Virus record (IMG/VR): IMGVR_UViG_3300031787_000065
Coordinates: 1-64,000 of that record
Reading direction: 5' to 3' (one strand)
Source: a virus
DNA: 64,000 nt
Position 1 is the first letter of the stretch. Each line of letters begins with the position of its first letter. A model generated the notes under the pieces. It worked only from the letters and a program-made list of their open reading frames with translations, searched no databases and was not told the origin of the DNA. Positions 7,414 to 16,635 of the stretch are shown here, in pieces. The translations under genes were made by a program, and so were the position numbers.

Positions 7414-8980
7414 TGTAGATATCAGCTATAATGATGCTCAAACTTGGAAGCTATTTGCAGAAGGCAAAACCAAGGGCATTTTTCAGCTAGAAAGCAATCT
7501 TGGAAAGTCTTGGTCTAAAAAGCTAGCACCAACTAGCATAGAAGAATTATCTGCACTTATCGCTATTATTAGGCCGGGAACATTAAAGGCTTATATAGAT
7601 GGCAAGAGTATGACGCAAATCTATGTAGATAGAAAGCATGGAAGAGAAGAAGTATCTTACTTGCACCCATCTCTAGAAGACATATTAAAGCCAACATATG
7701 GTGTTCTAGTATACCAAGAACAATCCATGCGTATAGCTGAGAAAATTGCTGGATTTAATCTTCAAGAGGCTGACTTGCTTAGAAAAGCTATTGGTAAGAA
7801 AAAGGCTGATCTTATGAATCAAGTAAAAAAGTCTTTTATAGAGGGTGCAGAAAAGAGGGGCATTGTGACTAAAGAAGAGGCGGAAGAAATCTTTGGATGG
7901 ATTGAAAAGTCTTCTAGATATGCTTTCAATAAGTCTCACAGTGTATCATACGCCGTATGTTCTTACTGGAGTGCTTACCAAAAGGCTCATCATACTAAAG
8001 AATTCTTTTTATCTTACTTGTATTATGCCAATGAAAAACAAGACCCTCATCAAGAAATATATGAGTTAATTTCGGAAGCTAAACTTTTTGATATTGGTGT
8101 TAAGACTCCCAATATAGTTAAATTTGGTTCCAAGTTTAATATTGACAAAGATACAATCTTCTTTGGTATTAAAGATGTTAAGTCATTAACTGGAAAAACT
8201 GGAGATAAAGTCATAGAAGCAATAGCGGAAGCGGAAGCAAAGCTGAGCAAGAAAGTCAGTAATTTTTCTTGGCTTGAAGTGTTACTATTTTTCTCTCCAC
8301 TAATTAGTTCAACAGCTTTTAAGGCTTTAGCTTCTATAGGATTTTTTAGAGGATTTAAGGATAGAATAACAAGAAATAAAGCTTTATATGACTATGAAAT
8401 TTTTAGAACTTTGACAAAAACAGAACAATCTTGGTTAGAAAATAATTATCAATCTAAAAAGTGGACAAATTTTATAGACTGTTTGAAAGATTTATCTCCA
8501 GTGAAAAAAGAGGGCGGTGGAACTAGTAGTATTGTCCGAAAGCAAGCTATAGAAAATGAGATTCAGCTATTAATTAGTCCACCGTATTCTCTAGAAGATG
8601 ATCCAAGCTGGGTTATTGATCAAGAAGTAAAATTCTTGGGATGTCCAGTTAGTCTAACAAAAATAGAAACATCTGACACTTCTGCGGCCAATACAACTTG
8701 TAAAGAAATTGTCAATGGTAAAAAGGGGAAGGACTTGTGCATAGTAGCCAATGTCCAAAGAGTTTCGGATTATAAGATTAAAAAGGGCGAGTCTAAGGGG
8801 CAAACCATGTCATTTCTAACAATAGAGGATGACACATGCTTACTAGACAGCGTAATCGTTTTCCCAAAAGTAAAAGATAAATATAAGTATATTTTATATG
8901 AGGGTAATAATTTAATTTTCTGTGGTTCTGTAAGTGACCAAGATAGCTCTTTTATTGTCAATCAGATTCATGAAATTTAG
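7403..8980 (+). CDS. dnaE: DNA polymerase III alpha (DnaE-type), C-terminal half: fingers, clamp-binding, OB fold
   Basis: A protein of 526 residues. The ATG at 7403 is chosen because GGTGGA precedes it; in-frame ATGs at 7373 and 7391 lack a ribosome site. It opens almost directly into DnaE motifs: KGIFQLESNLG, ALIAIIRPGTL, PTYGVLVYQEQSMRIAEKIA, ADLLRKAIGKKK and SSRYAFNKSHSVSYA (fingers and tau/clamp-side regions). The C-terminal 90 or so residues (IVANVQRVSDYKIKKG, MSFLTIEDDTCLLDSVIV) form the OB-fold usual at the end of DnaE. With the N-half it gives about 1065 residues, close to a whole DnaE. No intein residues are visible at either break. Confidence 0.92.
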   Translation: MSSSVDISYNDAQTWKLFAEGKTKGIFQLESNLGKSWSKKLAPTSIEELSALIAIIRPGTLKAYIDGKSMTQIYVDRKHGREEVSYLHPSLEDILKPTYGVLVYQEQSMRIAEKIAGFNLQEADLLRKAIGKKKADLMNQVKKSFIEGAEKRGIVTKEEAEEIFGWIEKSSRYAFNKSHSVSYAVCSYWSAYQKAHHTKEFFLSYLYYANEKQDPHQEIYELISEAKLFDIGVKTPNIVKFGSKFNIDKDTIFFGIKDVKSLTGKTGDKVIEAIAEAEAKLSKKVSNFSWLEVLLFFSPLISSTAFKALASIGFFRGFKDRITRNKALYDYEIFRTLTKTEQSWLENNYQSKKWTNFIDCLKDLSPVKKEGGGTSSIVRKQAIENEIQLLISPPYSLEDDPSWVIDQEVKFLGCPVSLTKIETSDTSAANTTCKEIVNGKKGKDLCIVANVQRVSDYKIKKGESKGQTMSFLTIEDDTCLLDSVIVFPKVKDKYKYILYEGNNLIFCGSVSDQDSSFIVNQIHEI

Positions 8981-9039
8981 TTTGATAGTGTGTTTTTTTC
9001 TTTTGTAGTTGCTAATATATTAAGATCAAGGAGAGTTCA

Positions 9040-9351
9040 ATGAATTTATGTTCTTTTACTGGCTACTTGGTTGAAAATCCAAGAATTACTATGTCTGGAG
9101 ATATAGTTAGGGCCGACTTTGTTATGGTTGTCTATACTTACCGCAAAACTAAGAGCGGTGAAAAGAATAGAATACCAACATATTTACAGTGCGAAGCTTG
9201 GCATACCGGCGCAGAAACCTTAGAAAAATATGCCATAAAAGGCACTAAGTTGACTGTTCACGCTTCTGCAAAAAATGTTTCTAAAGATAATAGTAGTATT
9301 GTTTTTAGAATTAACGAATTTGATTTTTGTCAACAGGATTGTGATGACTAA
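9040..9351 (+). CDS. ssb: Single-stranded DNA-binding protein (OB fold)
   Basis: A protein of 103 residues after AAGGAGAG. It begins MNLCSFTGYLVENPRI and continues RADFVMVVYT and PTYLQCEAWHTGAETLEKYA then KGTKLTVHASAK, the order of strands and the W-x-G/A-E-x(3)-Y segment seen in SSB. The family's acidic tip is short here (FDFCQQDCDD). It follows the polymerase genes, consistent with a replication role. The 59-base gap before it has no clear promoter. Confidence 0.82.
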   Translation: MNLCSFTGYLVENPRITMSGDIVRADFVMVVYTYRKTKSGEKNRIPTYLQCEAWHTGAETLEKYAIKGTKLTVHASAKNVSKDNSSIVFRINEFDFCQQDCDD

Positions 9352-11011
9352 TATGAGAAAAAAAAGAATACTGTTTTGTAGCGAAGCCACGTTTCTAAAT
9401 ACTGGATACGCAACATACACTAGAGAAATTCTAAATTATCTACACAGCACAGGCAAGTACGAACTGGCTGAATTGGCATCTTATGGAGAAAAGAATGATC
9501 CAAGAGCCAATGGAACCCCTTGGAAGTTCTATGGGGTTGTTCCCGGAGAAAATGCTTCTCAGCAGGAAAAGGAACAGTATCAAAACCATCCAACATCTCA
9601 ATTTGGTGAACTAGCATTTGAACCAGTATGTCTAGACTTTAAGCCAGACATAGTATGTGATATTAGAGATTTTTGGATGTTAGACTTCCAAGAAAGATCT
9701 CCATTTCGACCATATTTTAAGTGGTGTATTATGCCCACAGTTGACGCTAGACCTCAAGCCAGACAGTGGGTGTCCACTTATCAAACAGCAGATGCCTGTT
9801 TAACATATTCCGAATGGGCTGGGGAAGTATTAAAAGAACAGTCTGGTAATAAGATTAATTACATTGGAATATCTCCACCATCAGCACATTCAGCATACCG
9901 TCCTATAGAAGACAAGGCAGCTTTAAGAAAGAGCTTTGGCCTTGATCCTAATCTAAAGATTATTGGTACGGTAATGAGAAATCAAAGAAGAAAGCTGTAC
10001 CCAGACCTGTTTGAAGCTTTTAAGCTTTTATTAGATAAAGTTCCAAACCCTCAAGATTATGTTCTATACTGCCATACCAGCTATCCAGATTTAGGATGGG
10101 ACATACCAGAGTTATTACATCAATATCAGTTATCTTCTAAAGTATATTTTACATATATTTGTGGTCAAACTGGAAAGCCTTTCGTATCACTGTTTCGCGG
10201 TGCAGTTACTCAGTCTCCATACACAGGGCAGTATGGTTCAGTATTGTCTAATGTAAAGATGGGAGCAGAATATGAAGATCTAGCCAAGATAATGAATCTT
10301 TTTGATATTTATGTTCAATATGCTAACTGTGAAGGTTTTGGTTTGCCCCAAGTAGAAGCTGCGGCTTGCGGTGTGCCAGTTATGTCTACTGATTATTCAG
10401 CTATGGAGAGTGTGGTTAGAAACTTAAATGGTATACCAGTTAAACCAAAAGCTCTTTATAAGGAGCTTGAAACTGGATGTTTACGAGCCGTGCCAGACAA
10501 TGAACTCGCTGCCAACCTTCTTATCGAATTCTTTAATATGCCAGATGAAGATAGACAAAAACTTAGTATTCAAACTAGAGAGTTGTTTTTGAAGCATTAT
10601 CAGTGGGATCAGAGCGGTCGTGCTTGGGAAACATATTTTGATAGTATAGAATTGCCAAAAGACAATGAGGGATGGAATTCTCCAGCAAGAATATTCCAGC
10701 CAGCAAATAAACCAGAAAAAGTACCAGAAGATGCTAGTCCACAACTGTTGGCAAAATGGTTAATATCAAATGTACTAAGAGAGCCAGAGAGACTAAATAC
10801 TTATTTAGAGTCTAAACTTGTTAGAGATTTAACTTATAAAACTCATACATCTATTACTGGTGGTATGTATTTCAATGAGAGTTCAGCGGCTTTTGATGGT
10901 AAGCAAACAAGAAATCACTTTGATTTTAATATAGCTTATGAGCATATGCTTGCCCTGTGTAATCGCAGAAATTTTTGGGAACAAAAGAGAATAGAGGCTA
11001 TTAAGCGATGA
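9344..11011 (+). CDS. Family 4-like (GT-B) glycosyltransferase with C-terminal extension
   Basis: A protein of 555 residues. The ATG at 9344 has CAGGA five bases upstream and overlaps the SSB stop by 8 bases. The N-terminal Rossmann half has ILFCSEATFLNTGYATYTREIL, the glycine-rich entrance of GT4 enzymes. The C-terminal half has IIGTVMRNQRRKLYPDLFEA (donor-binding basic residues) and EGFGLPQVEAAACGVPVMST, the E-x7-E motif. About 130 extra residues follow the catalytic fold, of unknown role. First gene of a sugar cluster read as one message. Confidence 0.85.
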   Translation: MTNMRKKRILFCSEATFLNTGYATYTREILNYLHSTGKYELAELASYGEKNDPRANGTPWKFYGVVPGENASQQEKEQYQNHPTSQFGELAFEPVCLDFKPDIVCDIRDFWMLDFQERSPFRPYFKWCIMPTVDARPQARQWVSTYQTADACLTYSEWAGEVLKEQSGNKINYIGISPPSAHSAYRPIEDKAALRKSFGLDPNLKIIGTVMRNQRRKLYPDLFEAFKLLLDKVPNPQDYVLYCHTSYPDLGWDIPELLHQYQLSSKVYFTYICGQTGKPFVSLFRGAVTQSPYTGQYGSVLSNVKMGAEYEDLAKIMNLFDIYVQYANCEGFGLPQVEAAACGVPVMSTDYSAMESVVRNLNGIPVKPKALYKELETGCLRAVPDNELAANLLIEFFNMPDEDRQKLSIQTRELFLKHYQWDQSGRAWETYFDSIELPKDNEGWNSPARIFQPANKPEKVPEDASPQLLAKWLISNVLREPERLNTYLESKLVRDLTYKTHTSITGGMYFNESSAAFDGKQTRNHFDFNIAYEHMLALCNRRNFWEQKRIEAIKR

Positions 11012-12132
11012 AATTATTATTTATAGGTCATTACAAAGAGGGAACCGGATGGTCACAAGCCGCCTTAAATTCTATAAAGGCTTTAGACTCTACGGATCTA
11101 GATGTTGTTTGTAGAAATATTAAGCTCACTAACGCTAATCCAACCATTGATCCTCAAATCTTAGGATTAGAAATGAAGGATTTGGAAGATGTAGATTATT
11201 GTATACAAAATGTATTACCGCACCACATGGTGGGAACTAGTAAGTTTAAAAAGAATATAGCCTATTTTGTTTCAGAGTCCAACACTTTAAGACATAATGG
11301 GTGGCTTGATAATCTCAGAGTGATGGACGAAGTGTGGATTCCTAACTATGAGTTAAAACAAATGCTACTAAACGATGGCATAGAAGAATCAAAAATAAGA
11401 GTAGTTCCATACGCTTTTGATATATTAAAGTATAGCAGAAAGTATCCAAAGATAAATTTTTATGATAAGAAAAATACATTTAAGTTCTATTATATAGGAG
11501 AACTGAATGATCGTAAGAACATTGAGTCTATAATTAGATGTTTTCACAGCGAGTTTGAAAATTACGAACCAGTATCTTTAGTTCTTAAAGTAAAAAGACA
11601 TGGAATATCTAGCGGGGACTTAGAGAAGTACATGACCAATCTTTCTAAATCTGTAAAAGAAGAGCTTCGTATCTATAAGAACACAGAGGATTATCTACCA
11701 GAAATTGTAATTGCTAACAATATATCGGACGATGACATACAAGTATTACACAATACGTGTGACTGTTTTGTTGGACCAACTCATGGCGAGGGATGGTCTA
11801 TTCCAGCTTTTGAAGCAATGGCTTATGGCAAAACGCCCATTTGTAGCAATGAGGGTGGACCAAAAGATTTCATAGATGCAAACAATAAATCAACTGGGTG
11901 GCTAGTTAATGGTGTTAAAGATATTTGTACACATTCAGATCCAGCATTTCCAGAACTTTTTACCGGAAGAGAAGAGTGGTTCCATCCTAGCGAATCTGAA
12001 ATTAAAAAAGCTATGAGATTCTATTATGAGAATAAAGATAATATTGATAGGTCTGCTGGACTAAGTAGAGCAGAATGTTTTTCTTATAGCAATATTGGAC
12101 AGCTTATTATGGAGATTCTAAATGATAAATAA
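11008..12132 (+). CDS. Family 4-like (GT-B) glycosyltransferase
   Basis: A protein of 374 residues joined to the previous gene by an ATGA overlap. It starts MKLLFIGHYKEGTGWSQAAL, then has FKFYYIGELNDRKNIESII (donor-site basic pair) and HGEGWSIPAFEAMAYGKTPI, the GT4 E-x7-E motif. VDYCIQNVLP and VDEVWIPN-like segments resemble GT4 proteins of large phages. Acceptor and sugar unknown. Start unambiguous from the overlap. Confidence 0.85.
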   Translation: MKLLFIGHYKEGTGWSQAALNSIKALDSTDLDVVCRNIKLTNANPTIDPQILGLEMKDLEDVDYCIQNVLPHHMVGTSKFKKNIAYFVSESNTLRHNGWLDNLRVMDEVWIPNYELKQMLLNDGIEESKIRVVPYAFDILKYSRKYPKINFYDKKNTFKFYYIGELNDRKNIESIIRCFHSEFENYEPVSLVLKVKRHGISSGDLEKYMTNLSKSVKEELRIYKNTEDYLPEIVIANNISDDDIQVLHNTCDCFVGPTHGEGWSIPAFEAMAYGKTPICSNEGGPKDFIDANNKSTGWLVNGVKDICTHSDPAFPELFTGREEWFHPSESEIKKAMRFYYENKDNIDRSAGLSRAECFSYSNIGQLIMEILNDK

Positions 12133-13126
12133 TTCTGTGAGCAGGCTAATAGATATAACTAATAGCGGAAAAGAACAAAAAGAAAAGTATAATATACTTA
12201 CCTTTCCAACTCATGAAAGGTATGAAACTCAGCTTTGTAAAACGGGTCACAATTTTTATTCCTTTCATTTGCCAAATTTGAAAAAGTGGAATGCTGCACA
12301 GTTGACAGTGCCAGATAATTATTATATTCTTCCAGAGCAAGAATTGTGTTCATATGTGAAGTATGATTTTATTTTATCTCAAAGTAAGTTCTGGCAATTC
12401 CAAGTTGCTGTAGAGCTTAACCAGAGGCTTAATTTGCCTATGATTTCGCTAGAGCATACTCTTCCAACTCCGCAAACCATTAGTGAAAAAAATCTATCAT
12501 TAATGAAGAACATGAGGGGAGATGTTAATGTGTTTATATCTGAATTTTCTAAGAACGCTTGGGAAATCAATATGAATTCAATAATTATACATCATGGAAT
12601 TGATTCTGAAACTTTCAGACCAACAGGCTGTGAGAAAAACAATTCTGTTTTAACGGTCGCTAACGATTTTGTAAATAGAGATTATTGTCTTAATTATAGT
12701 GGATGGAAACGGGTTACTCAAGATTTAGAAACCAGACTAGTTGGCGACACAAAAGGCTTATCTGTATCGGCATCTTCAACGGAAGATTTGGTTGATGAGT
12801 ATAATAAGTGTGCAGTTTATTTCAACAGTTCTACTCTAAGTCCAATACCAACCTCTTTATTAGAAGCTATGTCTTGTGGCTGTGCCGTGGTATCAACGGC
12901 AACCTGTATGATACCAGAAATTATAGAGAATGGAGTAAACGGATTTATTTCTAATGATGAGCGGCAGTTAAGATCATATATAGAATTATTGCTTAATGAC
13001 AAAGAGGCTGCTATTAAGATTGGCAATAATGCTAGGCAAACTATAACAGAGAAATTCTCAGAACAAAAGTTTATTAATAATTGGAATCACGTATTCGACA
13101 AAGTTTATGAGGTATCACGCCGATGA
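12122..13126 (+). CDS. Family 4-like (GT-B) glycosyltransferase, third copy
   Basis: A protein of 334 residues overlapping the previous gene by 11 bases. Motifs include VFISEFSKNAWEI, IIHHGIDSETFRPTG (linker to the donor domain), and STLSPIPTSLLEAMSCGCAV, in which the distal Glu of the E-x7-E motif is kept while the first position is Ser/Thr. LNDKEAAIKIGNNARQTI and EKFSEQKFINNWNHVF form the usual terminal helices. The altered first acidic residue could mean changed specificity or loss of activity. Confidence 0.8.
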   Translation: MINNSVSRLIDITNSGKEQKEKYNILTFPTHERYETQLCKTGHNFYSFHLPNLKKWNAAQLTVPDNYYILPEQELCSYVKYDFILSQSKFWQFQVAVELNQRLNLPMISLEHTLPTPQTISEKNLSLMKNMRGDVNVFISEFSKNAWEINMNSIIIHHGIDSETFRPTGCEKNNSVLTVANDFVNRDYCLNYSGWKRVTQDLETRLVGDTKGLSVSASSTEDLVDEYNKCAVYFNSSTLSPIPTSLLEAMSCGCAVVSTATCMIPEIIENGVNGFISNDERQLRSYIELLLNDKEAAIKIGNNARQTITEKFSEQKFINNWNHVFDKVYEVSRR

Positions 13127-13557
13127 AAATCTATATAACAGAACATCTAGATAAAGCAATAGAGCATTATAAAATCATCCCAATTCTATATGGGAAGATT
13201 GATATGATTAGCATACCAAATAATTCTGCTACAGAAGTAGTAGCTATAGATGCTCTTGATAGCATCCCGTCTAACTTATTAGTAGAATTTGTTCAATCTG
13301 TGAGACAAAAAATGAGGGTGGGAGCTTCTTTAGTCATGGGCGGCGTAGAGCTTTCTGCTTTAGCTAGAGATATCATAAATAATAAAATATCAACTCAGGA
13401 CTTTAACGAGCTAATATTTAATAAGCGCGGTATATATAGATCACTAGATATTGTGGATCTATTAAAGCAAGCAGGACTAGCTATTGATAAAGTAACAATA
13501 AGAGGTTATCACTATGAAATCGCCGCTTCAAGACCAAATGATTCAAACAAGTTGTAA
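13123..13557 (+). CDS. Methyltransferase-like protein lacking the SAM-binding half
   Basis: A protein of 144 residues, ATGA overlap with the previous gene. The segment EVVAIDALDSIPSNLLVEFV then VGASLVMGGVEL resembles motifs II-IV of class I methyltransferases found in sugar clusters, and the rest (SLDIVDLLKQAGLAIDKV, GYHYEIAASRP) resembles their C-terminal sheet. The glycine-rich SAM-binding motif I is absent, so it is either a diverged or an inactive member. Assignment is by pattern only. Confidence 0.5.
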   Translation: MKIYITEHLDKAIEHYKIIPILYGKIDMISIPNNSATEVVAIDALDSIPSNLLVEFVQSVRQKMRVGASLVMGGVELSALARDIINNKISTQDFNELIFNKRGIYRSLDIVDLLKQAGLAIDKVTIRGYHYEIAASRPNDSNKL

Positions 13558-14269
13558 AAATTGTATTTTTGCACTTTATGAAGATCAAACTCAAACCGGA
13601 TGTTATGCGAGTAGAATATATAAATATCAAAAATTAGATAAAGTTGTAGAAGCCTATGACAATGATAAAGAGTTTTATGTTGTCAAAAGCTTTTGTAATA
13701 TGTATAGAAACTCTTCATGGAATAATGGAGAAGCTGATTCTCAAAAAGCTTATGAAGAAGCCAGTATAGCTTTTGACATTTATATAGACTGTTCAGAATT
13801 AAATGAGAATAATGTAGCAAAACTCACAGAGTTTGTTACTAAGCAGAAGTATTATAAGGATAAATATAGGATAACACTGTACCACGGTCACGACGCATCA
13901 AAAGAAACAAGAAAGCTAGTATTACATCTATTTACTTTAAGTAATCATACTATATATATATCTTCTTGCGATAATAAAGAAAACTATTTACATAATCAAT
14001 TGTTACAGTCTAAGGGGTCATACGCTATTACTTGTAGTGTTGATTCTGATTATTATGATAATATCTTGTTAGATATAAACAGTGTCATAAACGAGGATCT
14101 AAAAAAGTGCATAGCTATTAAATATAGCGACATTGTGGCAATTTCTACAGCAGCATATAAGGTAGAATTTTTTACTATCAACCTAAACGAATATTCACCG
14201 ATAGTAGACTCATTATTGAGTAGGATAGATAATACAACGCTATTCTTTGAGATTAAAGATGAAAACTAA
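13514..14269 (+). CDS. Uncharacterised protein with four-cysteine N-terminus in sugar cluster
   Basis: A protein of 251 residues. The ATG at 13514 gives a 44-base overlap with the previous gene; it has AGAGG upstream, while the ATG at 13538 has none. Cysteines at 14, 17, 30 and 61 (C-x2-C-x12-C-x30-C) with QTGCYASRI and SFCNMYRN around them could bind zinc or an iron-sulfur cluster. The remainder alternates strands and helices in a GT-A-like way (AFDIYIDCSELNENNV, YRITLYHGHD), but no DxD is clear. Not recognised as a named family; the place in the cluster suggests a sugar-related role. Confidence 0.5.
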   Translation: MKSPLQDQMIQTSCKNCIFALYEDQTQTGCYASRIYKYQKLDKVVEAYDNDKEFYVVKSFCNMYRNSSWNNGEADSQKAYEEASIAFDIYIDCSELNENNVAKLTEFVTKQKYYKDKYRITLYHGHDASKETRKLVLHLFTLSNHTIYISSCDNKENYLHNQLLQSKGSYAITCSVDSDYYDNILLDINSVINEDLKKCIAIKYSDIVAISTAAYKVEFFTINLNEYSPIVDSLLSRIDNTTLFFEIKDEN

Positions 14270-15002
14270 ATGTGTAACATCAACAAGAAGAAACATCAAG
14301 GGGCAACCTTGTAAAACTGAACTTATTAGTGTGATTTTATTGTGTGATTCGCCTGGATACAGAATGAAATCTTATGGCCCACTGCCCCTAATAAATATAG
14401 CGAGTCATAAACTAATAGATATGCAGATAAAAGCTATACAACAAACGCTTTTAAATTTTGAAATTATACTGTGTGTTGGCTTTGATTCTGATAAAATAGT
14501 AAAATATATTAGAAGTAAATACTCAAACTTACCCATTAGGATTGTGGAGAATCAGCTATTTAACTCATCTAACAATTGTGAAAGTGCCAGATTAGCACTA
14601 AATAACACTCTTAATAATAAAGTGTTAATATGTGATGGCAACCTTTTATTCACCAACAAAACGCTTTCACTTATTAATTACGCTCAAACGTGCGTTCTTA
14701 CAGAAACGAACCCGTGTGAGAATTTAGAGGTAGGCATAAACGTGGACGCTAATGACGAGGCCCAGTATTTTTGTTTTGGGGCGCATTCTATATGGTCAGA
14801 AATTATCTTTTTACATAATGAAGATATAATAGAAGTATTGAGAAGGAACCTAGCATCACAAGATAGTAAAAATAAGTTTTTATTTGAAGCGATTAATGAA
14901 TTAATTAAAACAAAACATAAAATTAAATGCATAAAAAATAAATATCCTATAAATAGAATCAATAATATTAAAACATATCACGCTATAAAAGGTGGAAAAT
15001 GA
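14259..15002 (+). CDS. Nucleotidyltransferase-like protein (sugar-NTP transferase fold)
   Basis: A protein of 247 residues from the ATG at 14259. After a basic N-terminus comes ISVILLCDSPGYRMKSYGPL, which resembles the G-x-G-x-R-M/L nucleotide-binding loop of sugar-phosphate nucleotidyltransferases, followed by a P-L-I-N segment like the K-P-L-L motif. LICDGNLLF stands where the metal-binding Asp motif is expected. It would activate a sugar for the neighbouring transferases. The loop is diverged, so substrate and activity are uncertain. Overlaps both neighbours. Confidence 0.55.
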   Translation: MKTKCVTSTRRNIKGQPCKTELISVILLCDSPGYRMKSYGPLPLINIASHKLIDMQIKAIQQTLLNFEIILCVGFDSDKIVKYIRSKYSNLPIRIVENQLFNSSNNCESARLALNNTLNNKVLICDGNLLFTNKTLSLINYAQTCVLTETNPCENLEVGINVDANDEAQYFCFGAHSIWSEIIFLHNEDIIEVLRRNLASQDSKNKFLFEAINELIKTKHKIKCIKNKYPINRINNIKTYHAIKGGK

Positions 15003-15868
15003 AGTTTGTAATTAGCAATTATGGCTCGACTACTCAAACGGAGTGCTTTTATTTTAACGCTGCTCTGAACCTAATAAACGGCTGTAGTTCAGCAATGTGG
15101 GATAATAAAACAATAAGTGCTTATGATATGTTTGATGCTATAAAGCCAGATTATTTCATAACGCATATAAATACAATTTTTACAGATGTTCTACATTACA
15201 TAGAAGAAAATGGAGGTCCATCTCTAATAATAAATGCTACTGGACTTAAAGCCGATAATATCAAAGAAATAGAATCAGTTTTGCTATCTAAAAAAATACC
15301 AATATCTTTTTTCTATAGCAATTCTGATGATCAAGTTTACAAATTATCTAAAACTAATATGATTTGTATTCCTTTGGGAGCAGACGTATTTTTGAATACG
15401 AGTGGAGCTGACTTTAATATAAATAAATGCTTTTTGATTAATAAAGAAGATCAACTAAAGTCATCAGACGGTACTTATCACAATGTTTCTACTGGAGAGG
15501 CAGATAAAAATATTGGAGACATACATCTAGGCGTATCGGAATTAGCACAAATATATAAGAATTATGACGAAATAGTATTTAGATTTTATGGGTCTATGCT
15601 GCCCCAATCCTTGTTTGACGCTATATACTACGGAAATAAAGTCTATTACGATCTAGAAGACGGGGAAACTCAGGGCGTTGTGGAAAGTAAGCTAAAGAAA
15701 ATATTCAAAGTAGACGATTTAACAAATGTTAAAGAAATCAAGAATATTGTAAAAAATAAACACACATGTTTACACAGAACAAAATCCTTGCTGTCTCAGC
15801 TTCCATCACATAACATTATTAATGGGTTAGATCAGATCATAGACTATCAAAAGGGGCTAACAACATGA
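14999..15868 (+). CDS. Probable GT-B glycosyltransferase-like protein
   Basis: A protein of 289 residues, ATGA overlap with the previous gene. It begins with a strand MKFVISNYGSTTQTECFYFN and has FDAIKPDYFITH, a GT-B-like N-domain segment, then IPISFFYSNSDDQ and a C-terminal DEIVFRFYGSMLPQSLFDAI followed by YYGNKVYYD, similar to the donor-site helix of CgeB/GT1-like proteins. The usual glutamates are not evident. The assignment is tentative and supported mainly by context. Confidence 0.45.
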   Translation: MKFVISNYGSTTQTECFYFNAALNLINGCSSAMWDNKTISAYDMFDAIKPDYFITHINTIFTDVLHYIEENGGPSLIINATGLKADNIKEIESVLLSKKIPISFFYSNSDDQVYKLSKTNMICIPLGADVFLNTSGADFNINKCFLINKEDQLKSSDGTYHNVSTGEADKNIGDIHLGVSELAQIYKNYDEIVFRFYGSMLPQSLFDAIYYGNKVYYDLEDGETQGVVESKLKKIFKVDDLTNVKEIKNIVKNKHTCLHRTKSLLSQLPSHNIINGLDQIIDYQKGLTT

Positions 15869-16635
15869 GCGTAACAGTTGTTCTTAGCGGATTTAAAAGA
15901 CCACACGTTTTAAAACAACAGTTTGAAGCTATCAAGAGGCAAACTGTTGGACAGGTGCCAATCATGTTGTGGGTAAATCTAGTAGATCAAAATATTAAAT
16001 TTGATAATGATATACTAAATAGTTGCGAAACTATTATATCTAATTCAGATTATGGTAGCTGGGGTAGATTCTGTATAGCTCTTAACGCTTCAACGCAGTA
16101 TATTTGTGTTATAGATGATGACACTATACCGGGAAGTAAATGGCTTGAAAATTGTTTTAATACTATGGAAACTCATCGCGGAGTTTTAAGTACAAGGGGC
16201 GTAATAGCTGACAAGATTTATGATTTAGAATATCCAGCACCACGTAGCTATACTCCTATAGGGTGGTGCAATCCAAACGAACAGGTTATGCGTGTAGATA
16301 TGGGTTGCCACTCATGGTTCTTTGAAAAAGATTGGTTACGAGCTTTCTGGATGGAAATGCCATTAACCGTACCAAAAAGATATGGTGAAGATACTCATAT
16401 ATCATATGTAGTAAAAAAACACTTTGGGCTAAATACATATGTTCCACCGCACCCAAAAGACGATATAGAAATGTGGGGTTCTATGCCAGAAACAGCTATA
16501 AAGTATGGCGAAGAACCAGTGGCTATTTCTATGGATTATAATGCTAATATTGGAATGAATAAATATTGGAATTTTGTTAGGTCAAATGGCTATAACATCA
16601 TAGCCCACGAAACAAAGTCGGAGAAAACAGAATGA
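15865..16635 (+). CDS. Family 2-like (GT-A) glycosyltransferase
   Basis: A protein of 256 residues, ATGA overlap. It begins VTVVLSGFKRPHVLKQQFEA followed by IKRQT, the GT2 entrance. YICVIDDDTIPGSKWLENCF holds the DDD metal motif. RYGEDTHISYVVKKHF provides the ED motif with the catalytic-base position. Related enzymes transfer a sugar from a nucleotide donor. Together with the GT4 genes it implies an oligosaccharide of several units. Confidence 0.83.
   Translation: MSVTVVLSGFKRPHVLKQQFEAIKRQTVGQVPIMLWVNLVDQNIKFDNDILNSCETIISNSDYGSWGRFCIALNASTQYICVIDDDTIPGSKWLENCFNTMETHRGVLSTRGVIADKIYDLEYPAPRSYTPIGWCNPNEQVMRVDMGCHSWFFEKDWLRAFWMEMPLTVPKRYGEDTHISYVVKKHFGLNTYVPPHPKDDIEMWGSMPETAIKYGEEPVAISMDYNANIGMNKYWNFVRSNGYNIIAHETKSEKTE

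Noticed and set aside
6690-7450. A split intein at the dnaE break
   Set aside because: The C-terminal end of the first half (KIMYIKEIING) and the N-terminus of the second half show no Cys/Ser splice-site start, no His-Asn end and no intein blocks; both proteins go directly into DnaE sequence.
7939-7955. AGTGTATCATACG inside the polymerase C-half as a promoter
   Set aside because: It lies mid-gene with no start codon at the usual 40-50 bases, and the CG before TGTATA is missing.
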